From: Mycobacterium sp. 1465703.0
GTDB taxonomy: Bacteria; Actinomycetota; Actinomycetes; Mycobacteriales; Mycobacteriaceae
DNA length: 47,260 nt
Direction: 5' to 3'
NCBI RefSeq assembly: GCF_001672975.1
Contig: NZ_LZKU01000124.1
Coordinates: forward strand, 1 to 47,260
The notes under the pieces were generated by a model. The model was not told the origin of the DNA. It made no database searches and saw only the letters and a list, made by a program, of their open reading frames with translations. The translations under genes were made by a program, and so were the position numbers. Shown piece after piece: positions 36,301-44,816 of this stretch. Each line of letters opens with the position of its first letter. Within the stretch, counting starts at the first letter, position 1.

Positions 36301-36524
36301 AACGCGACGTGGCCGAAGCCGAGGCGGCAATCGAGCGGTTGGCGACCGAGCCCGCCGACGGCGAGCTGGCGATGCGTGAGGTATGGCTACAGCGGATGCG
36401 GGCCCTAGTTGCGCGAGCTCAAGGCGATCTCGGCGCTTACACACAATTCCGGGATCGCTACCGCGCCCTGGCGAGAACGCTCGGCTTCGAAGGACACATC
36501 GCATGGGCCGAGGCGATGCAATGA
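33351..36524 (+). CDS. Class III nucleotide cyclase fused to AAA-type ATPase and TPR-like region
   Basis: A 1057-residue predicted signalling protein. A zinc ribbon (Cys7, Cys10, Cys21, Cys24) precedes a class III cyclase domain (about 38-205) with both metal Asp residues (Asp46 in LFADVVHS, Asp90 in KFTGDGIMAVFG), Lys86 and Thr159 at the purine-specifying positions, and Arg170. The transition-state Asn of the VNxAxR motif is Gly166 (VGMAQRM), so activity may be low or absent. An ATPase follows with Walker A GPPGIGKTRL near 262 and Walker B LYIIEDVHWID, then an alpha-helical repeat region to the C-terminus. No DNA-binding HTH is visible. The ATG at 33351 follows GGAGGG. It may sense or regulate, but a link to the lipid genes rests on position only. 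Confidence 0.86.
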   Translation: MTAVAACPACGTEYLENARFCHGCGAPIADPAAHAEYKQVSVLFADVVHSMDIAAAVGPERLREIMAELVDRCSKVVHRYGGTVDKFTGDGIMAVFGAPVAMEDHAVRACLTALGVQEEIKHLATDVQQRDGVDLQLRVGLNSGQVIAGEVGSGPFRYTAIGEQVGMAQRMESAAPPGGVMLSESTARLVQQVAVLGDAEQVRIKGSVFPVLARRLLSVTGGSPRSGDLQGALVGRELEVATIAGLLDRSMSGRGCVVCVVGPPGIGKTRLTDEAIAMAARRGVVVSSVFCESHASDVPFLVAAGLLRDAARITDLDDEAARAQVRAGIPDVSDEDVLLLYDLMGIRDPDTPPPTIHPDARWRRLSALLNSLSLARTQPVLYIIEDVHWIDEVSESMLAEFLAVIPQTPSMVLITYRPDYRGALAEVPGTQTISLAPLTDSEAAVLLDDLLGTDPSVSGIKGLVAERAGGNPFFAQEMVRELAERGVLNGDRGGFTCATDLAAVTVPATLHAVIAARIDRLEPDAKRTLNAAAVIGSRFTPELLAAVGNEPALDALLKAALIDQVRFTPCAEFAFRHPLIRAVAYESQLKADRAEMHRRLAVAIEAREPESADQNAALIAEHLELAGDLRDAYRWHMRAATWARYRDIAAARLSWESATKIADSLPPDEPDRATLCIAPRTMLCGIAWRVHVNNIGDRFDELRNLCSAVGDKGSLAIAMAGLVVDHTFQDRVREASRLASEAIALIESIGDPTLTVGLSFTAIRAKIATGEWAEMHRLSQRVIDLADGDPTKGNFLFGSPLALAFAQRGAARWALGLPEWRDDQRRGVAMAHGADSLSYVTVVSYVYTTGIPAGVLRPDDSTVREIEEALAIAQPSGDNLQLGVGWLTLGLALVHRNTDAERDRGRELLTEVREVFRRGGHFLCDLPMLDVYVAREMARSGDRDQAIPLMRAAVDHLMLGGQGLSWGVVTTGALVDALLDRGTERDVAEAEAAIERLATEPADGELAMREVWLQRMRALVARAQGDLGAYTQFRDRYRALARTLGFEGHIAWAEAMQ

Positions 36525-36549
36525 AGCGGCCTCATCGACGCGCGGGTGC

Positions 36550-36984
36550 CTAGGGACGCGGCTGCACATCCACACTCGGCGGGCGTGACTGGGGATCCTG
36601 CGGCTTCGCCCGCACCGAGCGCCGAACGATGCTGAAGACCGCGGCGCCCCCGGCGAGGACGGCGACGGCGACGCCCGCGAAGACCCACGGGCGCTTGCCC
36701 CGACGCTGTGCGCGGCGCGCGTCCTGCAGCGCCTGCGGCAGGCTGGTGACCACTTCCTGCGCGGCGGCCAGCTCCTGCGCCAGGGTTTCTTGGGCTGCGG
36801 CGAGCTCTCGGGCCAACCGCCCCTCCTGATACCGCCGACGCAGTTGCGATGCGGTCGACTGCGCGGACTGCATACTCAAGCCCACCAGTCCCCGGGTGAC
36901 GTCCACCGGTCCGGTCGCCGAATAGGTCAGGCCGCGGGACAGCCGCTGCCGCGGGGTCAGCCGGGATTCCATCTTCGCGCTCAT
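36550..36984 (-). CDS. cwsA: CwsA, cell wall synthesis and shape protein (Rv0008c orthologue)
   Basis: A 144-residue protein; M. tuberculosis CwsA has 145. It is known to interact with CrgA and Wag31 and to help pole growth and division. The N-terminus MESRLTPRQRLSRGLTYSAT is conserved, a coiled-coil-prone segment (RRRYQEGRLARELAAAQETL, then AQELAAAQEVV, an internal repeat) follows, then a single membrane span WVFAGVAVAVLAGGAAVFSI and a basic Pro-rich tail. It converges with the cyclase gene 25 bp away. It marks the right border of the accessory cluster and the return to conserved gene order. Confidence 0.92.
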   Translation of the reverse strand: MSAKMESRLTPRQRLSRGLTYSATGPVDVTRGLVGLSMQSAQSTASQLRRRYQEGRLARELAAAQETLAQELAAAQEVVTSLPQALQDARRAQRRGKRPWVFAGVAVAVLAGGAAVFSIVRRSVRAKPQDPQSRPPSVDVQPRP

Positions 36985-37144
36985 GTGTCGCCCTTTCTGT
37001 CCCGCTGGTAAACCCGGCCTACGACTAGTCCGGTATCCGAACAGACTGCCAGCATAGGGACGTCGGTGTCTGCAGTGTGTGCGCGCGGGGGATTCGGCGC
37101 GGTTGAAGATTCGGTGGCACCGGGTGCGGGCACGCCCGCGGGTA

Positions 37145-37693
37145 GTGGCAGACTCTGATGCCGTGACTAACAGCCCCTTTCAGACTGCTACCGCCACGCT
37201 CCACACCAATCGCGGCGACATCAAGGTCGCGCTATTCGGTAACCACGCGCCCAAGACCGTCGCCAACTTCGTTGGCCTGGCGCAGGGCACCAAGGAGTAC
37301 TCGACGCAGAACGCATCGGGAGGCTCCTCCGGCCCCTTCTACGACGGCGCGGTCTTTCACCGAGTGATCCGGGGCTTCATGATCCAGGGCGGCGACCCGA
37401 CCGGAACCGGTCGCGGCGGCCCCGGTTACAAGTTCGCCGATGAGTTCCACCCCGAACTGCAATTCGACAAGCCTTACCTGCTGGCAATGGCCAACGCGGG
37501 TCCGGGTACCAACGGCTCGCAGTTTTTCATCACCGTTGGCCAAACTCCGCACCTGAATCGGCGCCACACCATCTTCGGCGAAGTGACCGACCCCGAGTCG
37601 CAGCAGGTCGTCGAGTCGATCTCCGCGACGGCCACCGACGGCAACGACCGTCCCACCGAGCCCGTCGTCATCGAGTCGATCACCATCTCCTGA
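37145..37693 (+). CDS. ppiA: PpiA, cyclophilin-type peptidyl-prolyl isomerase
   Basis: Cytosolic isomerase of prolyl bonds. The 182-residue product contains the cyclophilin core: [57 protein letters not shown] and [11 protein letters not shown], with the catalytic Arg in FHRV. The start at GTG 37145 gives the same length as M. tuberculosis PpiA, but GTG 37163 is a strong alternative: a -10-like CAGACT ends eight bases before it, which would fit a leaderless transcript. No signal peptide is seen. Confidence 0.94.
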   Translation: MADSDAVTNSPFQTATATLHTNRGDIKVALFGNHAPKTVANFVGLAQGTKEYSTQNASGGSSGPFYDGAVFHRVIRGFMIQGGDPTGTGRGGPGYKFADEFHPELQFDKPYLLAMANAGPGTNGSQFFITVGQTPHLNRRHTIFGEVTDPESQQVVESISATATDGNDRPTEPVVIESITIS

Positions 37694-37707
37694 GCCAGGC
37701 GGCAAGC

Positions 37708-37739
37708 CGCGGGCCGATCAGAGCTGTTGACGGCCCGCG
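37708..37739. terminator. Hairpin between convergent ppiA and Rv0010c
   Basis: CGCGGGCCG (37708-37716) and CGGCCCGCG (37731-37739) form a perfect 9-bp stem with a 14-nt loop. It starts 15 bp past ppiA and includes the 3' end of the convergent gene, so it could terminate both transcripts. No T run. Confidence 0.5.
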
Positions 37740-38143
37740 TAGCCGGCTGCCGTGAGCGCGTCGAGCACCTCCACGGCGTCCGTCCCAAGGTCCCAGCGGG
37801 AGAACAGCGCCAGGCCGCCGTCGGCGTTTTCGACCTCGAGCATCCGCACCTTGCGTCCGTAGCGGCGGAATTCGATGATGCGGATGATCTTGATGTCGTG
37901 ATGTTGCAATACCTGCGTCCGGAACCAGCCGCGAAGCACGAGTCCGTCGGGCGTGATTGCCAGCTTGGGACGAGCGCGCCACGACATGCCCGCAAACAAG
38001 AGCAGACCCACTGCGGCAACGCCCGCCAGAACGCGGCCCGGCGCGTCTGTGACCACGGTCACACTCGCGATAGCCATCAAAACACCTGCGGCTCCACAAC
38101 CAGCGATTCCGGTCGCATGAGGGCCCCATTGTGTTTGCTGCAT
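37718..38143 (-). CDS. Membrane-anchored PH-like domain protein (Rv0010c orthologue)
   Basis: A 141-residue protein, the same length as M. tuberculosis Rv0010c. Two hydrophobic segments at the N-terminus (AGCGAAGVLMAIASVTVVT, VLAGVAAVGLLLFAGMSW) are followed by a bacterial PH-like domain (PKLAITPDGLVLRGWFRTQ, HHDIKIIRIIEFRRYGRK, LALFSRWDLGTDAVEVLDAL). The function is unknown. ATG 38143 (MQQTQW) is chosen over an upstream ATG at 38167 because it matches the orthologue. Confidence 0.88.
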   Translation of the reverse strand: MQQTQWGPHATGIAGCGAAGVLMAIASVTVVTDAPGRVLAGVAAVGLLLFAGMSWRARPKLAITPDGLVLRGWFRTQVLQHHDIKIIRIIEFRRYGRKVRMLEVENADGGLALFSRWDLGTDAVEVLDALTAAGYAGRQQL

Positions 38144-38298
38144 GCTGTCCTTAGCCCCTCCCACCACGGTCTATGCGGTTATCCACATCAGCTATCAACA
38201 GTGGGGATAAATCACACGCGTGTGATTGGGTGACCGGGAAGTTGCTGACGCGGTGTCAAATTAGACCGGAAATGAATTCATTTCGATGACTGGCCCGC

Positions 38299-38580
38299 TC
38301 AGTGCCAGCGCATCGTGAGCAACAAACCGGTGATCATGAAAGCGAACGCGATCGCGTAGTTCCACGGGCCCAATTGGGCCATCCAATTGAGGGCGGTCGG
38401 CGCCTGGCTGCCGACGGCGGCCAACTGGAACACCATCAGCCAGATCAGCCCGATCAGCATCAGCCCGACGAACAGCGCGACGAACCACACGCTGGACGGT
38501 CCGACCTTGACCTTCACCGGGGTGCGGCTGACCGCGCTGACGGTGAAGTCGTTCTTCTTGCGGACCTTGGACTTGGGCAT
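38299..38580 (-). CDS. crgA: CrgA, divisome membrane protein
   Basis: A 93-residue two-span membrane protein that recruits FtsI and binds FtsZ, FtsQ and CwsA at the septum. The N-terminal [19 protein letters not shown] is cytoplasmic; the spans are [20 protein letters not shown] and [18 protein letters not shown], and the protein ends RWH. ATG 38580 gives exactly the length of the M. tuberculosis protein. It diverges from the Rv0012 orthologue across 129 bp. Confidence 0.96.
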   Translation of the reverse strand: MPKSKVRKKNDFTVSAVSRTPVKVKVGPSSVWFVALFVGLMLIGLIWLMVFQLAAVGSQAPTALNWMAQLGPWNYAIAFAFMITGLLLTMRWH

Positions 38581-38709
38581 GATTACCTCGCGGATTACCT
38601 CAACGACACGGTGAGCGGGACGGGGTGCAACGATTGATACTGCAACTGCACTCATAGCTTGGCTACGAGACTAACTCACCTGGGACGGTGACCAGGAAAT
38701 GGAGAGTCG

Positions 38710-39453
38710 ATGACCCAGACGCGTCGGTCGCCGTGGCGCTTGGGCGTCCCGGTCGTCTGCCTGCTGGCCGGGTTGCTGCTTGCCGCCACCCATGGTGTCT
38801 CCGGCGGCGCCGAAATCCGGCGCAGTGACGCCCCGCGCCTGGTGGACCTGGTCCGCGAGACGCAGTCGTCGGTGAACCGTCTGAGCGCCCAACGCGAGCA
38901 ACTGGCCGGCAAGATCGACGCCGCGCACGGGCGGTCGTCAGATGCCGCGCTGGCGGCCATGCTGCGGCGCACCAACCAGCTCGCCGGTGAGGCCGACATG
39001 AATGCGGTACACGGGCCTGGCCTGGTGGTGACGCTCGCGGACGCGCAGCGCGATGCCAATGGCCGGTTCCCGCGGGATGCGTCTCCCGACGACTTGGTGG
39101 TCCACCAGCAAGACATCGGGGCGGTGCTCAATGCGTTGTGGAGCGCCGGTGCCGAGGCGATCCAGATGCAAGACCAGCGGATCATCGCCACATCGGTGCC
39201 GCGCTGCGTCGGCAACACGCTGCTGCTGAACGGGCGTACCTACAGCCCGCCTTACACAATCACCGCGATCGGCAACGCGGCGGCCATGCAGGCCGCGCTG
39301 GCCGCCGCTCCCTTGGTGATCCTCTACAAGCAGTACGTGGTCCGTTTCGGCCTCGGCTATCAAGAAGAGGTCAAGTCCGACGTGCAGGTCGTCGGCCATT
39401 TCGAGCCCGACCGGTTGCACTTCGCGCAATCCAACGGCCCGATCGGGTACTGA
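38710..39453 (+). CDS. DUF881 membrane-anchored protein (Rv0012 orthologue)
   Basis: A 247-residue protein with an N-terminal signal-anchor (VPVVCLLAGLLLAATHGVSG) and an extracytoplasmic DUF881 domain: a coiled-coil-like region (VNRLSAQREQLAGKID), then GPGLVVTLADAQRDANGRFP, VVHQQDIGAVLNALWSAGAE, CVGNTLLLNGRTYSPPYTI and YVVRFGLGYQEEV. The family is common next to crgA and division genes in actinobacteria; its function is unknown. ATG 38710 follows GGAGA. Confidence 0.88.
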   Translation: MTQTRRSPWRLGVPVVCLLAGLLLAATHGVSGGAEIRRSDAPRLVDLVRETQSSVNRLSAQREQLAGKIDAAHGRSSDAALAAMLRRTNQLAGEADMNAVHGPGLVVTLADAQRDANGRFPRDASPDDLVVHQQDIGAVLNALWSAGAEAIQMQDQRIIATSVPRCVGNTLLLNGRTYSPPYTITAIGNAAAMQAALAAAPLVILYKQYVVRFGLGYQEEVKSDVQVVGHFEPDRLHFAQSNGPIGY

Positions 39454-39501
39454 TGCCTGCTGAGCAGCGGGGCCGGCGCGTTCGGACGGTAACCTGACAC
39501 G

Positions 39502-40200
39502 ATGCGGATCTTGGTCGTCGACAACTACGACAGCTTCGTGTTCAACCTGGTGCAGTACCTCGGTCAGCTGGGCGTGGATGCGGAAGTCTGGCGCAACGAC
39601 GACACCCGGCTCTCCGACCTCTCAGCTGATCATGCCGCCGTCGCCCGGCAGTTCGACGGAGTGCTACTGAGCCCGGGGCCGGGCACCCCGGAGCGGGCGG
39701 GCGCGTCGATCGGGATGGTTCGCGCGTGCGCCGCCGAGCGGACTCCGCTGCTCGGGGTCTGTCTGGGCCATCAGGCCATCGGCGTCGCGTTCGGCGCCAC
39801 CGTCGATCGCGCTCCCGAACTGTTGCACGGCAAGACCAGCAGCGTCCATCACACCAATGTCGGTGTGCTGCAAGGACTTCCGGATCCATTCACGGCGACC
39901 CGTTACCATTCGCTGACCATCTTGCCGGAGTCGCTGCCGCCGGTGCTGGAAGTGACCGCGCAGACCCGCAGCGGGGTGATCATGGGTGTGCGGCACACGC
40001 AGTTACCCATTCATGGTGTCCAGTTCCATCCGGAGTCGATCCTGACCGAGGGCGGCCACCGCATGCTGGCGAACTGGCTCGCTGATTGCGGCTGGGTGCG
40101 CAATGACACGTTGGTACGCCGCCTCGAGCACGACGTGCGCTCCGCGGTGCGGCCGTATTTTCCGACCGATCCGACGGCTACTGACCGAACTTCAGCGTGA
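39502..40200 (+). CDS. pabA: Glutamine amidotransferase, PabA/TrpG type
   Basis: Class I glutamine amidotransferase subunit that supplies ammonia to aminodeoxychorismate or anthranilate synthase (folate or tryptophan). The 232-residue protein has the catalytic Cys in LLGVCLGHQAIG and the His-Glu pair in GVQFHPESILTEGG, with the N-terminus RILVVDNYDSFVFNLVQYLG. M. tuberculosis Rv0013 is annotated trpG but is usually seen as PabA. Its 3' end overlaps the convergent pknB by 23 bp. Confidence 0.93.
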   Translation: MRILVVDNYDSFVFNLVQYLGQLGVDAEVWRNDDTRLSDLSADHAAVARQFDGVLLSPGPGTPERAGASIGMVRACAAERTPLLGVCLGHQAIGVAFGATVDRAPELLHGKTSSVHHTNVGVLQGLPDPFTATRYHSLTILPESLPPVLEVTAQTRSGVIMGVRHTQLPIHGVQFHPESILTEGGHRMLANWLADCGWVRNDTLVRRLEHDVRSAVRPYFPTDPTATDRTSA

Positions 40201-42055
40201 TGATGCCGTCCCGGTTGACCCCGGTGCCGGCCGGCGGGTTCTGATACACCACCCGATGGGATTGGGCGCTACCGGCGTCGACGTCGGCGCCCTTGTCCAG
40301 GATCCCGTTCCAGCCCAGCGCGCGTAGCCGTGGTTCGGCGTCGGTCCAGAACATCCCGGACAGGTCGGGCATGATGAACTGATTGCCCTTGGACACCTGC
40401 AACTCGATCACCGAGTCCACCGGAATCATTTGTCCCTTAGGCGGATTGGTGCCGATCACCTCACCGGCCGGTCGCGAGCTGTCCACCTGCACCTGGGTGA
40501 CCTTGCTGAAGCCGTAGACGGTCAGGTTCTTCTGTGCGGTGTCGACGGTCTGTCCGGCGATATCGGGAACCTGCTTGGTCTCCGGCCCGGAGCCGACGAT
40601 GAGGGTGACCACATTGGTGATCGCCGAGGTCTGGTTGGCCGGCGGATTGGTCCCGATCACCTTGCCCAGCAGTTCCGGGGTCGACGGCGAGTTGGCTTGC
40701 TTGAACTTGCTGAAGCCGGCGGCCTTGAGCTTGCTGACCGCGTCGGAGTAAGTCAGCGAGGAAACGTCGGGCACTTCACGCTGCTCTGGCCCGGTAGAGA
40801 CGTTGATGGTGATCTCGTCGCCCGCGTTGACCGACGCGTTGGCGCCGGGGTCGGTACCGATGACATGGTCGGGCGGGATCGCCGAATCCGGCTTTTGCAG
40901 GGTGCGGGTCTTGAACCCGCGGTTCTGCAGCGCGGCGATAGCATCGGCGGACACCTGTCCGCGCACGTCAGGCACCTGTACATCGCGAGTACCGCCGCCG
41001 AACGTGTTGAAAGCGATGACAACAACGATCGTCAAGACCGCCAGTGCGGCCACCGCGACGATCCAGCGGCCGACCGAACCGACGTTGCGGTCCTCGCCCG
41101 CGTCGGCGAGAACCTGGCGGGGCAGCGGATCGGTGCGGGTAGGGCCGGCGCCGCCGGCGCTGGACAGCAGCGAGCTCCGGTCGGCGTCGGTGAGTACCTT
41201 GGGCGCTTCGGGCTTCTCCCCGTTGTGCACCCGGATCAGATCGGCACGCATCTCCGCTGCGGTCTGGTAGCGGTTGTCGGGATTCTTGGCCAGCGCCTTG
41301 AGCACGACGGCGTCGAGCTCGGCCGAAATGCCTTCGTGCCGCTGCGATGGCGGAACGGGGTCTTCCCGGACGTGCTGGTAGGCAACCGCAACGGGCGAGT
41401 CGCCGACGAAAGGCGGTTCGCCCGTGAGGATTTCGTAGAGAACGCAGCCCAATGAGTACACATCGGAACGCGCGTCGACGGTGTCGCCGCGGGCCTGCTC
41501 GGGTGACAGGTACTGGGCGGTTCCGATCACCGCGGCGGTCTGGGTGACGCTGTTGCCACTGTCGGCGATCGCCCGGGCGATACCGAAGTCCATCACCTTC
41601 ACCGCGTTCGTGGTGCTGATCATGATGTTGGCCGGCTTGACGTCGCGGTGGATGATGCCGTTCTGGTGGCTGAAGTTGAGCGCCTGGCAGGCGTCGGCGA
41701 TGATCTCGATGGCTCGGCGCGGCGGCAGCGGACCGTCGGTGTGCACGATGTCGCGCAGCGTGACGCCGTCGACGTACTCCATGACGATGTAGGGCAGCGG
41801 CCCGGTGGGCGTCTCGGCCTCGCCGGTGTCGTACACGGCGACGATGGACGGGTGATTGAGCGCGGCGGCGTTCTGCGCCTCGCGCCGGAAGCGCAGGTAG
41901 AAGCTGGGATCGCGGGCCAAGTCAGCGCGCAGCACCTTGACCGCGACGTCGCGATGCAGACGGACGTCGCGGGCCAAGTGAACCTCGGACATACCCCCGA
42001 AGCCGAGGATTTCGCCCAGTTCATAGCGGTCGGACAGGTGCTGCGGCGTGGTCAT
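40178..42055 (-). CDS. pknB: PknB, Ser/Thr protein kinase with PASTA domains
   Basis: Essential membrane kinase that senses muropeptides or lipid II and controls wall synthesis; its targets include CwlM. The 625-residue protein has the kinase domain (glycine loop [27 protein letters not shown], catalytic [20 protein letters not shown], activation-loop [20 protein letters not shown]), a juxtamembrane segment, a membrane span ([20 protein letters not shown]) and four PASTA repeats (starting at [40 protein letters not shown] and [14 protein letters not shown]). The start overlaps the pknA stop (ATGA). Confidence 0.97.
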   Translation of the reverse strand: MTTPQHLSDRYELGEILGFGGMSEVHLARDVRLHRDVAVKVLRADLARDPSFYLRFRREAQNAAALNHPSIVAVYDTGEAETPTGPLPYIVMEYVDGVTLRDIVHTDGPLPPRRAIEIIADACQALNFSHQNGIIHRDVKPANIMISTTNAVKVMDFGIARAIADSGNSVTQTAAVIGTAQYLSPEQARGDTVDARSDVYSLGCVLYEILTGEPPFVGDSPVAVAYQHVREDPVPPSQRHEGISAELDAVVLKALAKNPDNRYQTAAEMRADLIRVHNGEKPEAPKVLTDADRSSLLSSAGGAGPTRTDPLPRQVLADAGEDRNVGSVGRWIVAVAALAVLTIVVVIAFNTFGGGTRDVQVPDVRGQVSADAIAALQNRGFKTRTLQKPDSAIPPDHVIGTDPGANASVNAGDEITINVSTGPEQREVPDVSSLTYSDAVSKLKAAGFSKFKQANSPSTPELLGKVIGTNPPANQTSAITNVVTLIVGSGPETKQVPDIAGQTVDTAQKNLTVYGFSKVTQVQVDSSRPAGEVIGTNPPKGQMIPVDSVIELQVSKGNQFIMPDLSGMFWTDAEPRLRALGWNGILDKGADVDAGSAQSHRVVYQNPPAGTGVNRDGIITLKFGQ

Positions 42056-43341
42056 TGCGGTGTTCCGTGTCGGGCCGGCGCGTTGCGGAAGCCGGAGGTC
42101 CCTATTGTCCAGGCATCGGGCCAGTTAAGCCGCAGATTGGTCTGTGCTGCAGACCCGCTCGGCGTTTTGGTCGCCGGCGGCGGCGGGGCCGAGGCGGGCG
42201 GGGTCCCGGTGTCGGTCACCGTCGGCGGCTGTTGCTGCTGGTCCGCGCGTGAATTGATGACGATGAGCACCGCGATGATGATCGCCAGCGCGCCCAGCAC
42301 CCCGGCGGCCCACAACAGCGCACGCTGACCCGACGAGAAGGTGCGCCGGGCCGGCGGCGGCCGGTGGCCGCCCGTTGTCGGCCGGGACCGACGAGGCGCA
42401 GCGCTGCGGCCGGGAGATATCGCCGCGGCTCGCGTGGTCGGGCTGGACGGGATGGCCGCTGGCGAGGCCCGGCCGGCAGGCGGCGTCGCGCTGGGCCGCG
42501 GCGGACGACGACCGGCGCGCACCGCTGCCACGGCATCGGCGAACGGTCCCCCGCTGCGGTAACGCATCGCGGGGTTCTTCACCAGGGTGATCTCGATGAG
42601 TTCACGCACGTTGGGTGGCAGCTCCGCGGGCAGGGGCGGCGGCGGCTCCTTGATGTGCTTCATCGCCACCGTCAGAGCACCGTCACCGGTAAACGGCCGC
42701 TTGCCGCAAACAACCTCGTACCCAACAACTCCCAGCGAGTACACATCGCTGGCCGGCGTGGCGTCGTGACCGAGCGCCTGTTCGGGGGCGATGTACTGGG
42801 CGGTGCCCATCACCATCCCGGTCTGGGTCACCGGGGCGGCGTCGACGGCCTTGGCGATACCGAAGTCGGTGATTTTGACCTGCCCGGTCGGGGTGATCAA
42901 GATGTTGCCCGGTTTGACGTCGCGGTGCACCAGACCGGCGGCGTGCGCCACCTGCAGGGCACGCCCGGTCTGCTCGAGCATGTCCAGCGCGTGCCGCAGG
43001 GACAGCCGGCCGGTGCGCTTGAGCACCGAGTTCAGCGGCTCACCGTTGACCAGCTCCATCACCAGGTAGGCGGTACGGCCCTCCCCGTCCAGCTGGCTTT
43101 CGCCGTAGTCGTGGACGGCTGCGATCCCGGGGTGGTTGAGCATCGCGGTGGTACGCGCTTCGGCGCGGAACCGCTCGATGAACTCCGGGTCCTGCGAGAA
43201 CTCCTGCTTGAGCACCTTGACCGCGACGCGTCGGCCCAGCCGGCTGTCCACCGCCTCCCAGACCTGACCCATGCCGCCGGTGGCGATCAGGCGCTGCAGA
43301 CGGTATCTGCCAGACAGCGTCACACCAACTCGCGGGCTCAT
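42052..43341 (-). CDS. pknA: PknA, Ser/Thr protein kinase
   Basis: Essential kinase for cell shape and division, with targets such as Wag31 and FtsZ. The 429-residue protein has the kinase core ([63 protein letters not shown]), a Pro/Arg-rich linker, one membrane span ([20 protein letters not shown]) and a short Pro-rich extracytoplasmic tail without PASTA repeats. ATG 43341 overlaps the pbpA stop; the longer in-frame extension upstream lies inside pbpA and is rejected. Confidence 0.96.
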   Translation of the reverse strand: MSPRVGVTLSGRYRLQRLIATGGMGQVWEAVDSRLGRRVAVKVLKQEFSQDPEFIERFRAEARTTAMLNHPGIAAVHDYGESQLDGEGRTAYLVMELVNGEPLNSVLKRTGRLSLRHALDMLEQTGRALQVAHAAGLVHRDVKPGNILITPTGQVKITDFGIAKAVDAAPVTQTGMVMGTAQYIAPEQALGHDATPASDVYSLGVVGYEVVCGKRPFTGDGALTVAMKHIKEPPPPLPAELPPNVRELIEITLVKNPAMRYRSGGPFADAVAAVRAGRRPPRPSATPPAGRASPAAIPSSPTTRAAAISPGRSAAPRRSRPTTGGHRPPPARRTFSSGQRALLWAAGVLGALAIIIAVLIVINSRADQQQQPPTVTDTGTPPASAPPPPATKTPSGSAAQTNLRLNWPDAWTIGTSGFRNAPARHGTPQ

Positions 43342-44816
43342 GGTCCTCCCTGTAGCGCGGCCTCGATCACAGCCCGTCCGATCGGCGCGGCGAGTGCACC
43401 CCCCGTCGCGGACAGGCGGTCGGCGCCATTCTCCACCAACACCGCCACAGCGACCTTCGGGGTCTGTGCGGGCGCGAAAGCGATGTACCACGCATGCGGC
43501 GGTGTGTGCCGCGGATCGGTGCCATGCTCTGCGGTACCCGTCTTGGATGCGATCTGCACGCCGGGAATCGCCCCTTTCTGCTGTGCGACCTTCTCGGCGC
43601 CGACCATTAGCTCTGTTAGCTTAGCGGCGACCTGCGGCGACACGGCGCGCCGCTGCTCATATGGGGCCGTGGTGCTAATCGTGGTCAGGTCGGGCCCCTT
43701 GAGGCTGTCGATCAGGTAGGGCTGCATCGTCACCCCGCCGTTCGCGATGGTCGCGGCGATCTCGGCGTTTTGCAGCGGCGTCATAGCGACATCCTTTTGG
43801 CCGATGCTCGTCATGCCCAGCGCCGCGGCGTCCGGGATGATCCCCACGGTGGATTCCGCGACCTGCAGCGGGATGACGCTGGGTGTGTTGTCCAGTCCGA
43901 ATGAGTGCGCCATGTTGCGCAGCGCATCCGACCCGGTGAGGAGGCCGAGCTGGACGAATGCGGTATTGCAGGACAGGGCGAAAGCCTGCTGCAAAGACAC
44001 CGTCGGCTCGTTTCCACACGATTCCCCACCGTAGTTCTCCAACGTTGCGGTGCTGTTGGGTAGCGGAATGGAAGCGGCGGCGGTCAGCTGCTGGGCATCG
44101 GAGGCACCGGCCTGCAGCGCAGCCGCGGTGGTGATCACCTTGAAGGTGGACCCGGGTGGATAGGTCTCCGAGATGGCGCGGTTGGTCAGCGGGTTGTTGG
44201 GGTCGTCACGGAGCCGCTGCCATGCTTGCGCCTGCACCTCGGGATCGTGCGACGAGAGCAGATTGGGGTCGTAGGACGGCGATGACACCATCGCCAGGAT
44301 CTTGCCGGTCGACGGCTCGAGGGCGACGACGGCGCCCTTGCACGGCGGCCCACCGCAGCCCTGTTGCATCGCGTCCCAGGCGGCCTGCTGGACCCTTGGC
44401 TTGATCGTGGTGTCGACGTTCGCGCCGCGCGGGTCGCGCCCGGTGAAGAAGTCGGCCAGCCGGCGGCCGAACAGCCGCTCGTCGGAGCCGTTCAGCAGCG
44501 GATCCTCGGCGCGTTCCAGACCGCTGCTGGAATAGCGCAGCGAGTAGAACCCGGTGATCGGCGCATACACCGCGGGGGTCGGGTAGACGCGCAGGAAGCG
44601 GTACCGGTTGTCGGTGGCAGCCGAATAGGCCAACAGCTGCCCGCCGGCCACGATCTGGCCGCGCTGGCGCGAATACTCGTCGAGCAGTACCCGCTGATTG
44701 CGCGGATCGGCGCGCAGCGAGTCGGCGGCGAAGACCTGCGTCATCGTGGCGTTGAGTAGCAGCAACACGATCAACGCCATCACGGTCACCGAGATCCGGC
44801 GCAGGGAGGCGTTCAT
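43338..44816 (-). CDS. pbpA: PbpA, class B penicillin-binding protein (transpeptidase)
   Basis: Transpeptidase that crosslinks peptidoglycan and partners RodA/FtsW-type polymerases. The 492-residue protein has an N-terminal membrane anchor ([20 protein letters not shown]), a dimerization domain ([20 protein letters not shown]) and the transpeptidase motifs: STFK ([15 protein letters not shown]), SCN ([13 protein letters not shown]) and KTG ([10 protein letters not shown]). ATG 44816 overlaps the rodA stop by four bases and matches the 491-residue M. tuberculosis protein. Confidence 0.96.
   Translation of the reverse strand: MNASLRRISVTVMALIVLLLLNATMTQVFAADSLRADPRNQRVLLDEYSRQRGQIVAGGQLLAYSAATDNRYRFLRVYPTPAVYAPITGFYSLRYSSSGLERAEDPLLNGSDERLFGRRLADFFTGRDPRGANVDTTIKPRVQQAAWDAMQQGCGGPPCKGAVVALEPSTGKILAMVSSPSYDPNLLSSHDPEVQAQAWQRLRDDPNNPLTNRAISETYPPGSTFKVITTAAALQAGASDAQQLTAAASIPLPNSTATLENYGGESCGNEPTVSLQQAFALSCNTAFVQLGLLTGSDALRNMAHSFGLDNTPSVIPLQVAESTVGIIPDAAALGMTSIGQKDVAMTPLQNAEIAATIANGGVTMQPYLIDSLKGPDLTTISTTAPYEQRRAVSPQVAAKLTELMVGAEKVAQQKGAIPGVQIASKTGTAEHGTDPRHTPPHAWYIAFAPAQTPKVAVAVLVENGADRLSATGGALAAPIGRAVIEAALQGGP

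Noticed and set aside
36525..36549. Search for a second copy of the alaT 3' end as an attachment site at the right border of the cluster
   Set aside because: No repeat of the tRNA end, integrase or transposase was seen, so an integrative element is not supported.
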